Positions 1 to 7,124 of a DNA stretch of 64,000 nucleotides are shown one piece after another. Location: the NCBI GenBank assembly GCA_002928515.1, contig PERI01000003.1, positions 248,001 through 312,000 on the forward strand, written 5' to 3'. Made by a program: the position numbers and the translations under genes. The first letter of the stretch is position 1. Every line of letters starts with the position of its first letter. The DNA comes from Hyphomicrobium sp. (lineage in GTDB: Bacteria; Pseudomonadota; Alphaproteobacteria; Rhizobiales; Hyphomicrobiaceae). The notes under the pieces were generated by a model. The model saw only the letters and a program-made list of their open reading frames with translations, did not search any database and was not told the DNA's origin.

Positions 1-316
1 TGGGCTTCCGTCTGAAGCTATCAATCGACGCTATACATGATTACATACAGTAACCCATAATAATTATCACTATATCTGGATTTTATTCTGTCTGTAGTCT
101 GCTTGAGGGAAGATTACGATTTAGCAAACCCTCTGCCATCATTTCATTTTTATTGTCAACGCGTACGGTATTTTTGTGCTGGCTTATCCCTACCTTTCGT
201 GATCGGGACACCATGTTACTTGGTCACATTCATCTGCGACTTGATGAACGTTGCAGCACCTGCCACGACGGCGTCAGGAACGACCGATCCATTCTCGTCA
301 ACTCACTTGAGACCGC
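1..316. other. Intergenic, no gene seen
   Basis: The stretch before the oligopeptidase gene is AT-richer than its surroundings, especially in the first 180 bases. An open frame runs through positions 103-450, but it overlaps the start of the oligopeptidase gene, has an arbitrary composition and resembles nothing known. The promoter of the oligopeptidase gene probably lies here, but no convincing -35/-10 pair was identified. Confidence 0.5.
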
Positions 317-2443
317 ATGACCACCCAACCTGTCACATCCAACACGACGCCCTCCTTACCGACGCCACCCCTAGCCAAGCGCGTGTCACACACGACAACG
401 CATCACGGCATTGCCCTGAGCGACGATTACGCTTGGCTGCGCGCCGATAACTGGCAGGAGGTTATGCGTCAGCCGTCGCTGCTTGATGCCGACATTCGCG
501 ACTACCTGGAAGCAGAAAACGCGTTCACAGAGTCCACCCTCGCGCCGACACAGGCCCTGCAAGACGCTCTCTTCAAAGAAATGAAAGCGCGCCTCAAAGA
601 AGACGACCGCCAAGTGCCGCAACCCGACGGTCAATTCGAGTATTTCCCGCGCTTTGTTAAGGGCGGGCAATACGCTCAACTGTGCCGCATACCTTTGGGT
701 GGAGCTGCTGAAGATGCCACGGTGCTCCTCGATGGCAACCTCGAAGCCGCTGGCAAAGACTACTGGGATCTCGGCGCAACCTCGCACTCCAACAATCACC
801 GCTATCTCGCCTACTCGACCGACGACAAAGGTTCTGAACTCTACACGATCCGGATACGCGATCTCGAAACAGGCGCGACGCTGCCAGACGAAATCCCCGA
901 TACGCGTGGCGACATTATCTGGTCGGCCGATGGGACATCGCTGTTCTACATCAAGGTCGATGCCAACCATCGCCCGCTCTACGTCTATCGCCACACGCTC
1001 GGCACACCGACAAGCGACGACGTGCTCGTGTACGAAGAAAAGGACACCGGCTTTTACGTGGGCGTTTCGCAAACGCAGTCGCGCCGCTTCGTGCTGATCG
1101 ATATTCACGATCATGAAACCAGCGAAGTTCACCTGATAGATTGTGAGGCCGTCACAGCCGCACCGCGTCTGGTCGCACCACGACGTAAAGGCCATCAATA
1201 CAGCGTGGAGCATCACGGCGATCTCCTGATCATCATGACCAACTCCAACGACGCGGAAGATTTTCGCATCGTGACAGCGCCGATCTCAGATCCGGCGGAA
1301 GCGAATTGGCGTGAACTCCTTGCCCACAAGCCTGGCCGTTTGTTGATCGACGTGAACGTGTTTGCCAATCACATGGCGCGGCTCGAACGAGAAGACAGCC
1401 TGCCGCGCATCGTCGTCACCCGCATGAGCGACGGCGACGAGCATGCCATATCGTTCGATGAAGAGGCTTATGCGCTCGGTCTCAGCGCAGGCTACGAATT
1501 CGATACGACGCGCATTCGTTTCACGTACTCGTCGATGACGACGCCGGCTGAAACGTTCGACTACGACATGGAGACACGCCAACGCACCTTGCGCAAACGT
1601 CAGGAAGTTCCCAGCGGTCACACGCCTGCCGATTACGTGACCCGACGATTTTTCGCGCCAGCAACTGACGGTGAACTCGTGCCCGTCACGCTACTCTACA
1701 AAAAAACAACGCCGCTCGATGGCTCTGCGCCCGTCCTACTCTACGGCTACGGTGCTTACGGCATCTCCATGCCCGCTTCGTTTTCGACCGCGCGGCTGTC
1801 GCTCGTCAATCGCGGCTTTATCTATGCCGTCGCGCACATTCGTGGCGGCAAGGACAAAGGCTATCGCTGGTACACAAATGGCAAGATGGCGGCGAAGACC
1901 AACACCTTCTCCGACTTCATCGCGGCTGGCGAGCACCTCGTTGCCCAAGGCCTCACGCAGCGCGGTCGTATCGTCGCCAACGGCGGATCGGCCGGAGGTA
2001 TGTTGATGGGTGCGGTGGCTAACCGCGCACCAGATCTGTTTCTCGGCATCATTGCCGAAGTGCCGTTCGTCGATGTGCTGAACACCATGCTCGATGCCTC
2101 GCTGCCGCTCACCCCACCCGAATGGCCGGAGTGGGGAAATCCGCTGCAATCGCCCGAAGACTTTACGGCCATCAAAAGCTACTCGCCCTATGACAACGTC
2201 GAAGCCAAAGCCTATCCGCACATTTTGGCTGTTGCGGGCCTCACCGATCCGCGCGTCACCTATTGGGAACCAGCCAAGTGGATCGCGAAACTGCGCAGTT
2301 TGAATACCAGCCCAAATCTGGTGCTTTTAAAAACCAACATGGGAGCTGGCCACGGCGGTGCATCGGGGCGCTTCGATAGTCTCAAAGATGTCGCGCTGAC
2401 GTTTGCCTTCGCTTTGACGATTGCTGGCAAAGCGGACGCATGA
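317..2443 (+). CDS. ptrB: Oligopeptidase B (prolyl oligopeptidase family S9A)
   Basis: A 708-residue serine peptidase that cleaves peptides after Arg/Lys, probably in the cytoplasm. The N-terminal ~420 residues form the beta-propeller that restricts substrate size. The C-terminal part is the alpha/beta hydrolase. The catalytic triad is visible: Ser558 in GGSAGG, Asp644 in LTDPRV and His679 in GAGHGG. The family signature YGYGAYG and the stretch AHIRGG precede the nucleophile. The length matches the family (about 690-710). No signal peptide is seen. It stands alone, and a small membrane-protein gene follows 34 bases downstream. Assignment to oligopeptidase B over prolyl endopeptidase rests on overall resemblance, including the EVPFVDVLNTM segment. 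Confidence 0.93.
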   Translation: MTTQPVTSNTTPSLPTPPLAKRVSHTTTHHGIALSDDYAWLRADNWQEVMRQPSLLDADIRDYLEAENAFTESTLAPTQALQDALFKEMKARLKEDDRQVPQPDGQFEYFPRFVKGGQYAQLCRIPLGGAAEDATVLLDGNLEAAGKDYWDLGATSHSNNHRYLAYSTDDKGSELYTIRIRDLETGATLPDEIPDTRGDIIWSADGTSLFYIKVDANHRPLYVYRHTLGTPTSDDVLVYEEKDTGFYVGVSQTQSRRFVLIDIHDHETSEVHLIDCEAVTAAPRLVAPRRKGHQYSVEHHGDLLIIMTNSNDAEDFRIVTAPISDPAEANWRELLAHKPGRLLIDVNVFANHMARLEREDSLPRIVVTRMSDGDEHAISFDEEAYALGLSAGYEFDTTRIRFTYSSMTTPAETFDYDMETRQRTLRKRQEVPSGHTPADYVTRRFFAPATDGELVPVTLLYKKTTPLDGSAPVLLYGYGAYGISMPASFSTARLSLVNRGFIYAVAHIRGGKDKGYRWYTNGKMAAKTNTFSDFIAAGEHLVAQGLTQRGRIVANGGSAGGMLMGAVANRAPDLFLGIIAEVPFVDVLNTMLDASLPLTPPEWPEWGNPLQSPEDFTAIKSYSPYDNVEAKAYPHILAVAGLTDPRVTYWEPAKWIAKLRSLNTSPNLVLLKTNMGAGHGGASGRFDSLKDVALTFAFALTIAGKADA

Positions 2444-2477
2444 TTTCGGCTCAACACCAGCCTTGAGGACATAGACG

Positions 2478-2723
2478 ATGATCATGGTGCTCGATATCGC
2501 CAGCCTATTAACGGCGCTTGCAGCATCGTGGCTGTGGTATCAAGCGAGCGGTCGATCGATCCGACGTCTGCATCGTTTCGAAGAGATCGATAATCACGAT
2601 TTCAATCGGCTCGTCGTTGCCTTCAATCGCACACAACAGCTGAATGCGCGTGCTGCAATGATGACCGCCATATCCGCGCTGTGCGTTGCGGCACGCTTTG
2701 CTACAAGCATGGTGATTGGTTAG
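2478..2723 (+). CDS. Small membrane protein, unknown function
   Basis: An 81-residue protein with a hydrophobic N-terminal segment (about residues 4-22, LDIASLLTALAASWLWYQAS) and a second weaker one near the C-terminus (about 60-80). Between them is a polar, basic stretch with RSIRRLHRFEEIDNHDFNR. This suggests a hairpin inner-membrane protein. It starts 34 bases after the oligopeptidase stop and could be co-transcribed. I do not recognise the family. The reading frame is plausible because of its amphipathic layout and codon use like its neighbours, but there is no independent proof. Confidence 0.5.
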   Translation: MIMVLDIASLLTALAASWLWYQASGRSIRRLHRFEEIDNHDFNRLVVAFNRTQQLNARAAMMTAISALCVAARFATSMVIG

Positions 2724-2928
2724 GACACTCGCCGCACAATCGTAGCGAGACCAGCTTTCTGAACAGCTCTGTGCGATTGTCGCAGAGTATTTATTCGCAA
2801 AATTTTCTTGGAACCACATTTGAGTGTCGGCGTTATCTTCCTGCAAGCCGCCGCTTGCGCTGGTACCGAGTACCCCCGTGCTTTGGGGCGCAAGTGGCGG
2901 CAATCGGTTTTATATGGGAGAATTTTTC

Positions 2929-3141
2929 ATGAGCAGCACCACAGACAAGATCAAGGGCTACACGAACGATGCCGTCGGCAATGTTAAGCAAGGCGTTGGC
3001 AAGCTCGTCGGTTCGGAAAAGTTGCAGGCCGAAGGCGCTGCTCAGGAATTGAAGGGTGAAGCTCAGGTCGCAGTCGGCAAGACTAAAGACGCAATCAAAG
3101 ACACTTCGAATGCCGTCAACGACAAAATCAACAAGATCTAA
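2929..3141 (+). CDS. CsbD-like stress protein
   Basis: A 70-residue hydrophilic protein with the CsbD-family pattern: DKIKGYTNDAVGNVKQGVGK, then KLQAEGAAQELKGEAQ, then a lysine/alanine-rich helical tail. CsbD proteins are small, soluble and induced by general stress; their biochemical role is unknown. The ATG at 2929 is preferred over an upstream in-frame start at 2824 because a GGGAG ribosome site (2916-2920) lies just before it and the family pattern begins here. A strong terminator follows at 3209, so it is probably monocistronic. Confidence 0.88.
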   Translation: MSSTTDKIKGYTNDAVGNVKQGVGKLVGSEKLQAEGAAQELKGEAQVAVGKTKDAIKDTSNAVNDKINKI

Positions 3142-3208
3142 TTGGAATTCGATCGAAGCAAAGATAGCAAGCGCTCGCTCGTAAGCTATCGAAGCTGATA
3201 ATCGAAAG

Positions 3209-3237
3209 AAGCCGACCTTGCAAAAGGTCGGCTTTTT
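3209..3237. terminator. Rho-independent terminator, bidirectional
   Basis: An 11-bp perfect stem (3209-3219 with 3224-3234) with a GCAA loop, followed by a T run on the plus strand and preceded by an A run (T run on the minus strand). It sits between the CsbD-like gene and the convergent small membrane-protein gene at 3250-3480 and can serve both. Confidence 0.9.
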
Positions 3238-3249
3238 CGTTGTCGCGGT

Positions 3250-3480
3250 TTAAAAATACCAAACGGCGAACGCGGCAATGGCTAGCAGAAATCCGATGAC
3301 ACGCACACGCATCTTTTGTTTTTTTGCTGATTCATCTGCCAATTTTTTCAGGCGCTCCGGCTCAAGATCACGATTGTGAATGTCGTCGATAGCCTGCACG
3401 ATTTCTGGATTGATATCTTCGTCCTCGAACGCGCGTTCTGGTGTTCGTTGAAGGTCGGCATCGCGCCGTGATGCAGTCAT
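3250..3480 (-). CDS. Small tail-anchored protein, unknown
   Basis: A 76-residue protein. Residues 1-55 are charged and helical (INPEIVQAIDDIHNRDLEPERLKKLADES), and residues 58-76 form a single C-terminal membrane segment ending in AVWYF. The layout suggests a tail-anchored inner-membrane protein with a cytoplasmic helix. Codon use is like the neighbourhood and it ends at a shared terminator, which supports a real gene. I do not recognise the family. Confidence 0.6.
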   Translation of the reverse strand: MTASRRDADLQRTPERAFEDEDINPEIVQAIDDIHNRDLEPERLKKLADESAKKQKMRVRVIGFLLAIAAFAVWYF

Positions 3481-3541
3481 ATCTGGCTCCGTGTCATGCG
3501 GCCGTTTTGCGCCAGCATAACGACTCGCATCAGTGGTGTCT

Positions 3542-3688
3542 TCAGCGTTTGCCGCCGGACTTCTTGCCGCCAGATTGCGACTTACCGAACGTCGAGCCGA
3601 CCGTTGACTGTGCGGCCTCAGCTTTGGCGCTTGCTGATTTCTTCGGTTTGCGAATTTCGCGCGTCGAGCGCACTTGTCCCTTGGCCAT
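3542..3688 (-). CDS. Short basic protein of 48 residues
   Basis: A short reading frame of 48 residues beginning MAKGQVRSTREIRKPKKS and ending in GGKKSGGKR. It is strongly basic, rich in Lys, Ser, Ala and Gly, and likely disordered. A GGAG ribosome site lies about 9 bases upstream of the ATG. Short proteins opening with MAKGQVRSTREIRKPK appear, from memory, in many Hyphomicrobiales genomes; no function is known. The composition would fit nucleic-acid binding, which is inference only. Confidence 0.65.
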   Translation of the reverse strand: MAKGQVRSTREIRKPKKSASAKAEAAQSTVGSTFGKSQSGGKKSGGKR

Positions 3689-3797
3689 TTGCGTTTCTCC
3701 AGTTGCGCGCTTGAGCGATCTCAGCGCGGCTCTATCTTCGGCAAACTAATGCATAGGCGACGCAAGATTGTGACGACGTTCAGCTTTAACGCCTTAT

Positions 3798-4022
3798 CTA
3801 TTCAGCAACGCCACTACTTACACGCGCACGCGGTACCAATTCGCTTTCCTTGGCGACACGTTCGAACTGTTCGGCAATTGTCTTGATGCGATACTGGCGT
3901 TCGCCGCTGCCTTCGGTCGGCATCATGCGCAACACTTGATATTCGCGGATTGACGCCGGGATGGTGGCGCGGGCCGGATTGAAATCAACCAACTGGCCGG
4001 CTTTGAATTTCGGTAAGCTCAC
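3798..4022 (-). CDS. Conserved hypothetical protein (74 aa)
   Basis: A small soluble protein with the pattern KFKAGQLVDFNP, then YQVLRMMPTEG, then RQYRIKTIAEQFERVAKESE. It resembles a short conserved alphaproteobacterial family of unknown function with a small beta-barrel-like layout. The GTG at 4022 is chosen because GGAG lies 8 bases before it. An alternative TTG start at 4061 would add 13 residues of unlikely composition. It is separated from neighbours on both sides. Confidence 0.68.
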   Translation of the reverse strand: MSLPKFKAGQLVDFNPARATIPASIREYQVLRMMPTEGSGERQYRIKTIAEQFERVAKESELVPRARVSSGVAE

Positions 4023-4501
4023 GTTCTTCACTCCATGTTTTGTTGTGGGACGCGCGCCCAATCACCTTGTTCGATTTCGACGATCGGTCGAAGCCGGTTG
4101 GACTGTGCGCCCGAAGGGTACGCGGTCGTCGTCGAGACGCGACGCTCCACGATGAAGGACAATCCTTCGATCTATCTTCGAGATCTTCGATGTCGTAGGT
4201 TTGAGCCGTGATCAATGCGTCGAACCCGGCCCATTGAAAATCACGCTGAAAAGTTTGGCTGCGCGTCGTCGCCCTGATGGTCATAACCGGGGGCTCAGCA
4301 GCAATAATCGGCGTGCGTTTGAAGTTTCGGCTAAGTTTTGCCCCTGGTCTTGCGATACAGAGGTCAAAATATAATTTCCATTTATCTAGGTTATACTTGA
4401 AGTGCTGAAAATACAACCGCGTCATTGACGCAAGATCAAGCAGCAAGCCACTTTGTTGATCTTAAACAGAGGGTTATGTGGCGCACATGTCGTGCCGCTA
4501 C
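4023..4501. other. Intergenic, nothing convincing
   Basis: No ribosome site, protein family pattern or tRNA was found on either strand. A 153-codon open frame on the minus strand (3985-4446) overlaps the better-supported small gene and looks random. The stretch around 4360-4400 is AT-rich and may be promoter sequence for the small minus-strand gene. Confidence 0.4.
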
Positions 4502-4614
4502 TTGTCATCCCGGACGCGATGCCCGGCATCGCGATCCGGGACCCAGGGCTTAAAACGTGCATTGATGGAAGCTCTGGGTCCCGGCTCTCCGCTGCGCTAC
4601 GGCCGGGATGACAA
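4502..4614. repeat. Large imperfect palindrome (REP/MITE-like element)
   Basis: The outer arms TTGTCATCCCGG (from 4502) and CCGGGATGACAA (to 4614) are perfect inverted repeats. A second inverted pair, CCGGGACCCAG and CTGGGTCCCGG, lies inside. The left half carries its own small hairpin (GCGATGCCCGGCATCGC). Intergenic palindromes opening with GTCATCCCGG are, from memory, dispersed in many alphaproteobacterial genomes. Copy number in this genome cannot be judged from the window, which holds only one. Confidence 0.7.
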
Positions 4615-4687
4615 TGTGCTTAAGTGATGCTGGCAAAACTTCTTCATGCACAAATGCGTGTGTGCCTGAGTATCTCACGGTCAAAAG

Positions 4688-4800
4688 AAAAAGGCCCCCG
4701 TGAGGGGGCCTGAACTTTTTCGTTGGCGCTTGGCGACTCTCGTTTGTCATGTCGAAGACATGCCTCCGGCATGATGAGCCGTCCGCCAAGCGCGGTATCA
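4688..4800 (-). ncRNA. Candidate structured small RNA with own terminator
   Basis: Read on the minus strand, this stretch has a perfect 10-bp closing stem (GCGCTTGGCG at 4787-4796 with CGCCAAGCGC at 4724-4733). Inside are two overlapping hairpins, CATGCC-GGA-GGCATG and CATGTC-TTC-GACATG, that share one CATG and so exclude each other. A Rho-independent terminator with a T run follows (4693-4710). It is isolated from the upstream gene by a second terminator at 4821. No promoter was identified, so transcription as a separate RNA is inference. Confidence 0.35.
4693..4710 (-). terminator. Terminator hairpin, copy 2
   Basis: GGCCCCC-TCA-CGGGGGCC-type stem followed, on the minus strand, by TTTTTCTTTT. 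It is identical in its stem to the hairpin at 4821-4838, 128 bases away. It ends either read-through from the 4861-6180 gene or the candidate small RNA. Confidence 0.8.
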
Positions 4801-4820
4801 TCACGCCCCGAAAACAAAAA

Positions 4821-4838
4821 GGCCCCCGTGAGGGGGCC
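4821..4838 (-). terminator. Terminator hairpin, copy 1
   Basis: A GC-rich perfect stem followed on the minus strand by TTTTTGTTTT. It lies 22 bases after the stop of the membrane-protein gene at 4861-6180 and terminates it. Confidence 0.87.
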
Positions 4839-4860
4839 TGATCGTTTCCAAGACGCAGCG

Positions 4861-6180
4861 CTAGGCTGCATCAGCTCGGTAGAGAGGCGGTGTCGTAGCC
4901 TCCTCAGCACCCAATTTCGATATCAGTGCAACGCCAGACCAACGCGTACGGCCTCCGGTTCTTTCCTTCTTCACGCCCAGTTCGCCGAATTCGCGAACGA
5001 AGCTTGGTTGAGCCATAGGTTCTTTGTTCTTGGTTTCACACCAATCACAGTAGTCGTAGTACATATCGTTATGGGTGACTGTTTCTCCGTCCTTGGTAAC
5101 GACGCGCTCACGATAGTAACGTTCGGTATCTGACTCAGGAACAATACGCGTGACACGCGCAGGTGATGCTGCGCGCACTTCAACGGCACGACTTTCGGTG
5201 CGTTGGGCGACAGCAGGCGCCGCTTGGGCAACTTCGAGTTCGAGGGATGCCTCGATGCTCTTGTTGTCGTTGGCGACGGAACGCGGTTTTTGCTCTTCAA
5301 CGGCGAGCGGTGTAACCACCGGTGCCGCCACCGCTACCGCAGCGGTGTTATCTGCCGATACCGCTGTGGGTACGGGCAGCGCCTTGACGTCATAGATACG
5401 CCACTGGCTGAAGGCGACGTACATGCCGAAGCCAGAACCGATCTCAAGCAGAAGCGCGACGAAAATCGTCATCGCCATCTGCACGTGCTCGATCGTGACA
5501 CCGGGTACGAACGCCGTTGCGAGGTCGGCCAGAACTTTGGCTTGCGGATCGGATTCCGACATCACTGTCGTGCCGTCCATGCCGCCGATCTTGGATTTCA
5601 GACCTGCAATGGTTGCTTCGATACTCTTGGCTTCATTCGCGGATGCGAGTTCGGCGTTGAGCGCATGGAATTGCTGGCAGAACTTTTGCTCAGTGCGCGA
5701 CTTCGCGTCTGTGCATCCGTTCGACCATTTCCAAGCGCGCTGCGTTTTCACGCCCTCGATCGCGCTTTGCACCGTCTCATACGGACGATGTTGCGGGACC
5801 CATCCCAACTTCTCCTCGGAGCGTTTCAACTCGGAGCGCAGATCCTTGTAGGTTTCTGCGACCTGAGTGCGTTGGCCGGAGGTGTCGAAACGGTTGAGAG
5901 CCGCGTGCCCCAACGCCGAGGTCATGGAGTAGGCCGTAACGACCACCCACACGAGCGCGGACGCAGCAGCCTGCGACCAAACTCTATTTTTTACAGCGGC
6001 GAAGAAGAAAAATGGAATAAGTGCTTTCAAGCAGTCAGCGGCGGCGGAAGCCGCTCCGTAGATCTGGCCATCCATCTCGGTCCGTCCGAGACTGAAGCCA
6101 AACCGATAGTTCATTGCGCAAGACACCAAAAGCAAAACGCCTGCTGCAAGAACCCCCAACACGCCTAGGACGTGTCTCAT
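4861..6180 (-). CDS. Membrane protein with C-terminal phage-primase-like winged helix
   Basis: A 439-residue protein. Hydrophobic segments lie at about residues 3-25, 50-64, 70-92 and 234-258. Residues 100-200 are charged and probably coiled (LRSELKRSEEKLGW; NAELASANEAKSIEATIAGL). Residues 265-350 are a disordered Ala/Val/Glu linker. Residues 355-425 (DMYYDYCDWCETKNKEPM, then a Phe-rich helix, then KKERTGGRTRWSGVAL) resemble the winged-helix domain at the end of P4-type phage primases (D5-like). The ATG at 6180 is chosen because AGGAGAGGG lies just upstream and the first membrane segment follows at once; a longer open frame to 6576 has no protein-like character. Function is unknown; a membrane-tethered DNA- or RNA-binding role is inference. 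Two terminators follow. Confidence 0.75.
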   Translation of the reverse strand: MRHVLGVLGVLAAGVLLLVSCAMNYRFGFSLGRTEMDGQIYGAASAAADCLKALIPFFFFAAVKNRVWSQAAASALVWVVVTAYSMTSALGHAALNRFDTSGQRTQVAETYKDLRSELKRSEEKLGWVPQHRPYETVQSAIEGVKTQRAWKWSNGCTDAKSRTEQKFCQQFHALNAELASANEAKSIEATIAGLKSKIGGMDGTTVMSESDPQAKVLADLATAFVPGVTIEHVQMAMTIFVALLLEIGSGFGMYVAFSQWRIYDVKALPVPTAVSADNTAAVAVAAPVVTPLAVEEQKPRSVANDNKSIEASLELEVAQAAPAVAQRTESRAVEVRAASPARVTRIVPESDTERYYRERVVTKDGETVTHNDMYYDYCDWCETKNKEPMAQPSFVREFGELGVKKERTGGRTRWSGVALISKLGAEEATTPPLYRADAA

Positions 6181-7124
6181 ATCGTTGCCCTCTCCTGTGC
6201 GAGGGCCGGATCGACGCGAAACGAGATAAACCGGCCAGTTCGGTCTTGTGGTCCGAGCTTTTGAGAGTGAAAGCCGACCAAGTTCTCCAACGCCAAACGA
6301 GAGCGTAACTGCTTTGTGTGCCTGACATTTTGCGCCCGTGAGCTCCGGCGTCATCCCCATGACAACCGGCAGACGAAAAAGACTGCACGCAACAGGTCCG
6401 CATAGAGAACCGAACCCCGCCTTAGCCGCCAAGCCATCCACCGTCAGATCGCCGCTCGATCTCGTCTGTGGATGATGCCTCACGCGCTTTGCACAGGGCT
6501 GTATAAACGCAACTGAAATAAACTCCCCTCGGCTTTCAGCGTTAAGCGATTCGATTTGAATTGTTAAGGGAATCATACTGCTAGGGCGTGGCTGTAGAGC
6601 CGCTGCGATTCTGTTGCATCAGTTTGGGCTGCTTGTGGCGCTTTTGCCAGCCGGTGGATAAGCGCGGAACGCGACACGGGTTATCAACCGGTTGTCCTCG
6701 CGTTGTCCTGAGTTGTCCACACGGCGACCGAGTTCGGGGCGTGAACGTTTCGCGGGTGCTGATGCTAATTCGGGCGGATGCCGCCGTATTGCTCGTTCGC
6801 CAGATTGGCAGTTGCCCAGCGACCGAGATGCCGAGCTTGGCGGTGTGACGGCAGCAATCCGTCGGCAAGTTTGCTGCGCCGATCAATTTCGGTGGGTCCG
6901 CGAAAATTTCGCTACACTCGTGATATAATTTTCTTCAAGGTGACACTTGTGTGTGGTGTCAAACGTAGCTGCGTTTCCGAAGCGCTTGGCGACGTGCCTT
7001 TGCGAGATTTGCGCCGCACTTGAGACCACTGAGCACCGCACTTTGCTTTGGAATGAGGACTGGCCCCGCCACGTCTGATTGCGAATATTCGTAGTCGCGG
7101 ATTGGTCAGTGAGGAGTACGCGTC
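6181..7124. other. Long intergenic region with DnaA-box-like and GTTGTCC repeats
   Basis: About 940 bases without a convincing gene. It should hold the promoters of the minus-strand membrane protein and of the plus-strand gene at 7125, which has a GAGGAG ribosome site. Within it, 6653-6721 contains three DnaA-box-like nonamers and three GTTGTCC repeats spaced 10-11 bases apart (reported separately). The open frames here overlap one another in several frames and look random. Confidence 0.5.
6653..6721. promoter_or_regulatory. Cluster of DnaA-box-like sites and phased GTTGTCC repeats
   Basis: GGTGGATAA at 6653-6661 (the reverse complement differs from TTATCCACA by one base), TTATCAACC at 6681-6689 (two differences) and TTGTCCACA at 6713-6721 (one difference). 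GTTGTCC occurs at 6691, 6702 and 6712, about one helical turn apart. This looks like a protein-binding array. Whether it binds DnaA or another regulator is not known. Confidence 0.35.

Noticed and set aside
103-450. Open frame ahead of the oligopeptidase gene
   Set aside because: It overlaps the oligopeptidase start in a different frame and shows no protein-like pattern.
3985-4446. A 153-codon frame on the minus strand
   Set aside because: It overlaps the better-supported 74-residue gene in another frame and has random-looking composition.
5203-6168. 321-codon plus-strand frame opposite the membrane-protein gene
   Set aside because: It is an antisense shadow; the minus-strand protein has membrane helices, a linker, a recognisable domain and a terminator.
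6181-6576. N-terminal extension of the primase-domain membrane protein up to 6576
   Set aside because: A strong ribosome site and first membrane helix begin at 6180; the extra 132 codons look non-coding.
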